Part shown: positions 63,352 to 64,000 of the stretch, piece by piece
Layout: each line of letters opens with the position of its first letter
How positions within the stretch are numbered: position 1 is the stretch's first letter
From: Gonocerus acuteangulatus
Lineage: Eukaryota; Arthropoda; Insecta; Hemiptera; Coreidae
Direction: 5' to 3'
Length of the DNA: 64,000 nucleotides
NCBI GenBank assembly: GCA_946811695.1
Contig: OX328130.1
Location: 73,993,353 to 74,057,352 of the forward strand
Position numbers and translations under genes: made by a program
The notes under the pieces: generated by a model
What the model saw: the letters and a program-made list of their open reading frames with translations, nothing else
What the model was told of the DNA's origin: nothing
Databases searched by the model: none

Positions 63352-63601
63352 GAAGACAGGTATAGTTGGGATTCGGCTAGGAGAAAAACGTCAGACTTTC
63401 AAAAAGAAATCTGTATTTTTGGTACCATACTTCCAACCATGGTTACCTAAGTTGTCCTCGAGGTCTTCCTCCCTCCCCCCTAGGCATTCTCTAGTGCTGA
63501 AGAAGGCTGCCATTGTTGCAGTCGAAACGTCCAAAAATACAGATTTCTTTTTGAAAGTCTGACGTTTTTCTCCTAGCCGAATCCCAACTATACCTGTCTT
63601 C
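63352..63601 (+). mobile_element. Young inverted-repeat element with hammerhead (71-bp identical arms)
   Basis: The left arm (63352-63422: gaagacaggtatagttggga ... ctgtatttttgg) and right arm (63531-63601: ccaaaaatacag ... tacctgtcttc) are exact reverse complements over 71 bp. The inner end of the right arm coincides with the predicted hammerhead cleavage site. The central 108 bp contains the ribozyme and upstream sequence. The internal frames on both strands that read SVFLV/SVFLD are arm translations. Confidence 0.85.
63495..63535 (+). ncRNA. Hammerhead-ribozyme-like motif 6
   Basis: CTGAAGA (63497-63503), extra A, stem II ggctgc-cattgtt-gcagtc (one G-U pair), GAAAC (63524-63528), GTC ending at 63531, then caaaaatac. 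Stem III ac/gt is loopless. Stem I is only tg/ca plus possible extension, so dimeric cleavage would be expected if active. Confidence 0.72.
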
Positions 63602-64000
63602 AAAAATTAATATTGTACTCGGTGTACATACTGTCAGTGCAAGGTCTGCTCAGACATTTTTAAAAAAATAATTTAAAGTAGGAGAAAGCAGAAATAAATA
63701 TGATCCCCGGACAGGACATCCTGTTAATTTTAATAACGACTACAATATAAGATGTACATAGCATCTAAGACACAGAACATTTCATGAAAACATTTAAGAA
63801 GGCTTGAATGTCAAGCCAAAACCTTCGAAGAAATATAACTCATTTTGTTATAAAAAAAAAATGGAATAAAAAGATTTTGAAAAAAATGTTTTGACCTTCA
63901 AGGCCTTTACAGAAAGAAGAGGATATACATGTTAAGAATATCTTAAATCTCTCTTTTTTTAAGCTATTACCGCTTAAAGAAGTTACACTCAAGTTTAAAT
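63602..64000. other. No gene seen
   Basis: AT-rich to the window edge. No ORF or repeat is recognised. Confidence 0.4.

Overview
The window is eukaryotic nuclear DNA, almost certainly from an arthropod and probably an insect. It is AT-rich and intron-bearing in style, with no bacterial-type gene packing. Nearly all of it is transposable elements (TEs), element fragments and satellite or minisatellite arrays. The only convincing host gene is one GC-rich exon of a secreted IGFBP-domain (SIBD / venom-protein-302-like) protein on the minus strand at 13503-13785. A tiny possible exon lies at 28482-28610. Most long open frames in the window are translations of tandem repeats and are not genes.

Layout. 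1-3.4 kb: internally deleted piggyBac, a foldback element, a SINE tail, and a LINE reverse-transcriptase 3' fragment carrying seven 102-bp tandem copies. 3.5-8.6 kb: foldbacks, SINE pieces, a 53-bp-arm palindrome and a full tRNA-derived SINE with a 14-bp target-site duplication (TSD). 8.6-13.3 kb: LINE RNase H fragment with a 92/99-bp array, a pogo/Tigger remnant and mariner-like MITEs. 13.5-20.4 kb: the IGFBP exon, Helentron-like non-autonomous elements (HINE-1 and HINE-2), a 5S-rRNA-derived SINE and another LINE 3' end. 20.4-24.6 kb: a pogo element (TA-flanked, 20494-23269) inserted in a minus-strand LINE 3' UTR; its terminal region is amplified into about 19 copies of 113 bp. 25-38 kb: satellites of 33, 117, 71 and about 175 bp, among SINEs. 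38-49.5 kb: a degenerate GGAAGTGA array, foldbacks, MITEs, HINE-1, and a minus-strand LINE with two separate internal arrays (122 and 152 bp). 50-52 kb: Penelope-like sequence with direct and inverted pseudo-LTRs. 52.7-53.6 kb: a 25-bp array ending next to a 5S-like sequence. 54.3-55.9 kb: a SINE split by a Transib/RAG-like element. 56.5-63.6 kb: MITE, two LINE fragments, a collapsed Helitron gene, a 3.3-kb HINE-2 and a hammerhead-bearing inverted-repeat element.

Three observations stand out. (1) The 1365-bp element at 54434-55798 has termini matching V(D)J recombination signals: heptamer CACAGTG at both ends, a nonamer-like ACAAAAATC, spacers of 23 and 13 bp, and a CGCCG 5-bp TSD inside a SINE. 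(2) At least five families of small hammerhead-ribozyme-like motifs sit in Penelope-like or inverted-repeat elements; in the youngest, 71-bp identical arms begin exactly at the predicted cleavage site. (3) Internal segments of many unrelated TEs have been amplified into tandem arrays, and the tRNA-derived SINE, the 5S-derived SINE and one LINE share a common 3' tail.

All calls are by eye from sequence; family names rest on motifs and structure, not on database searches.
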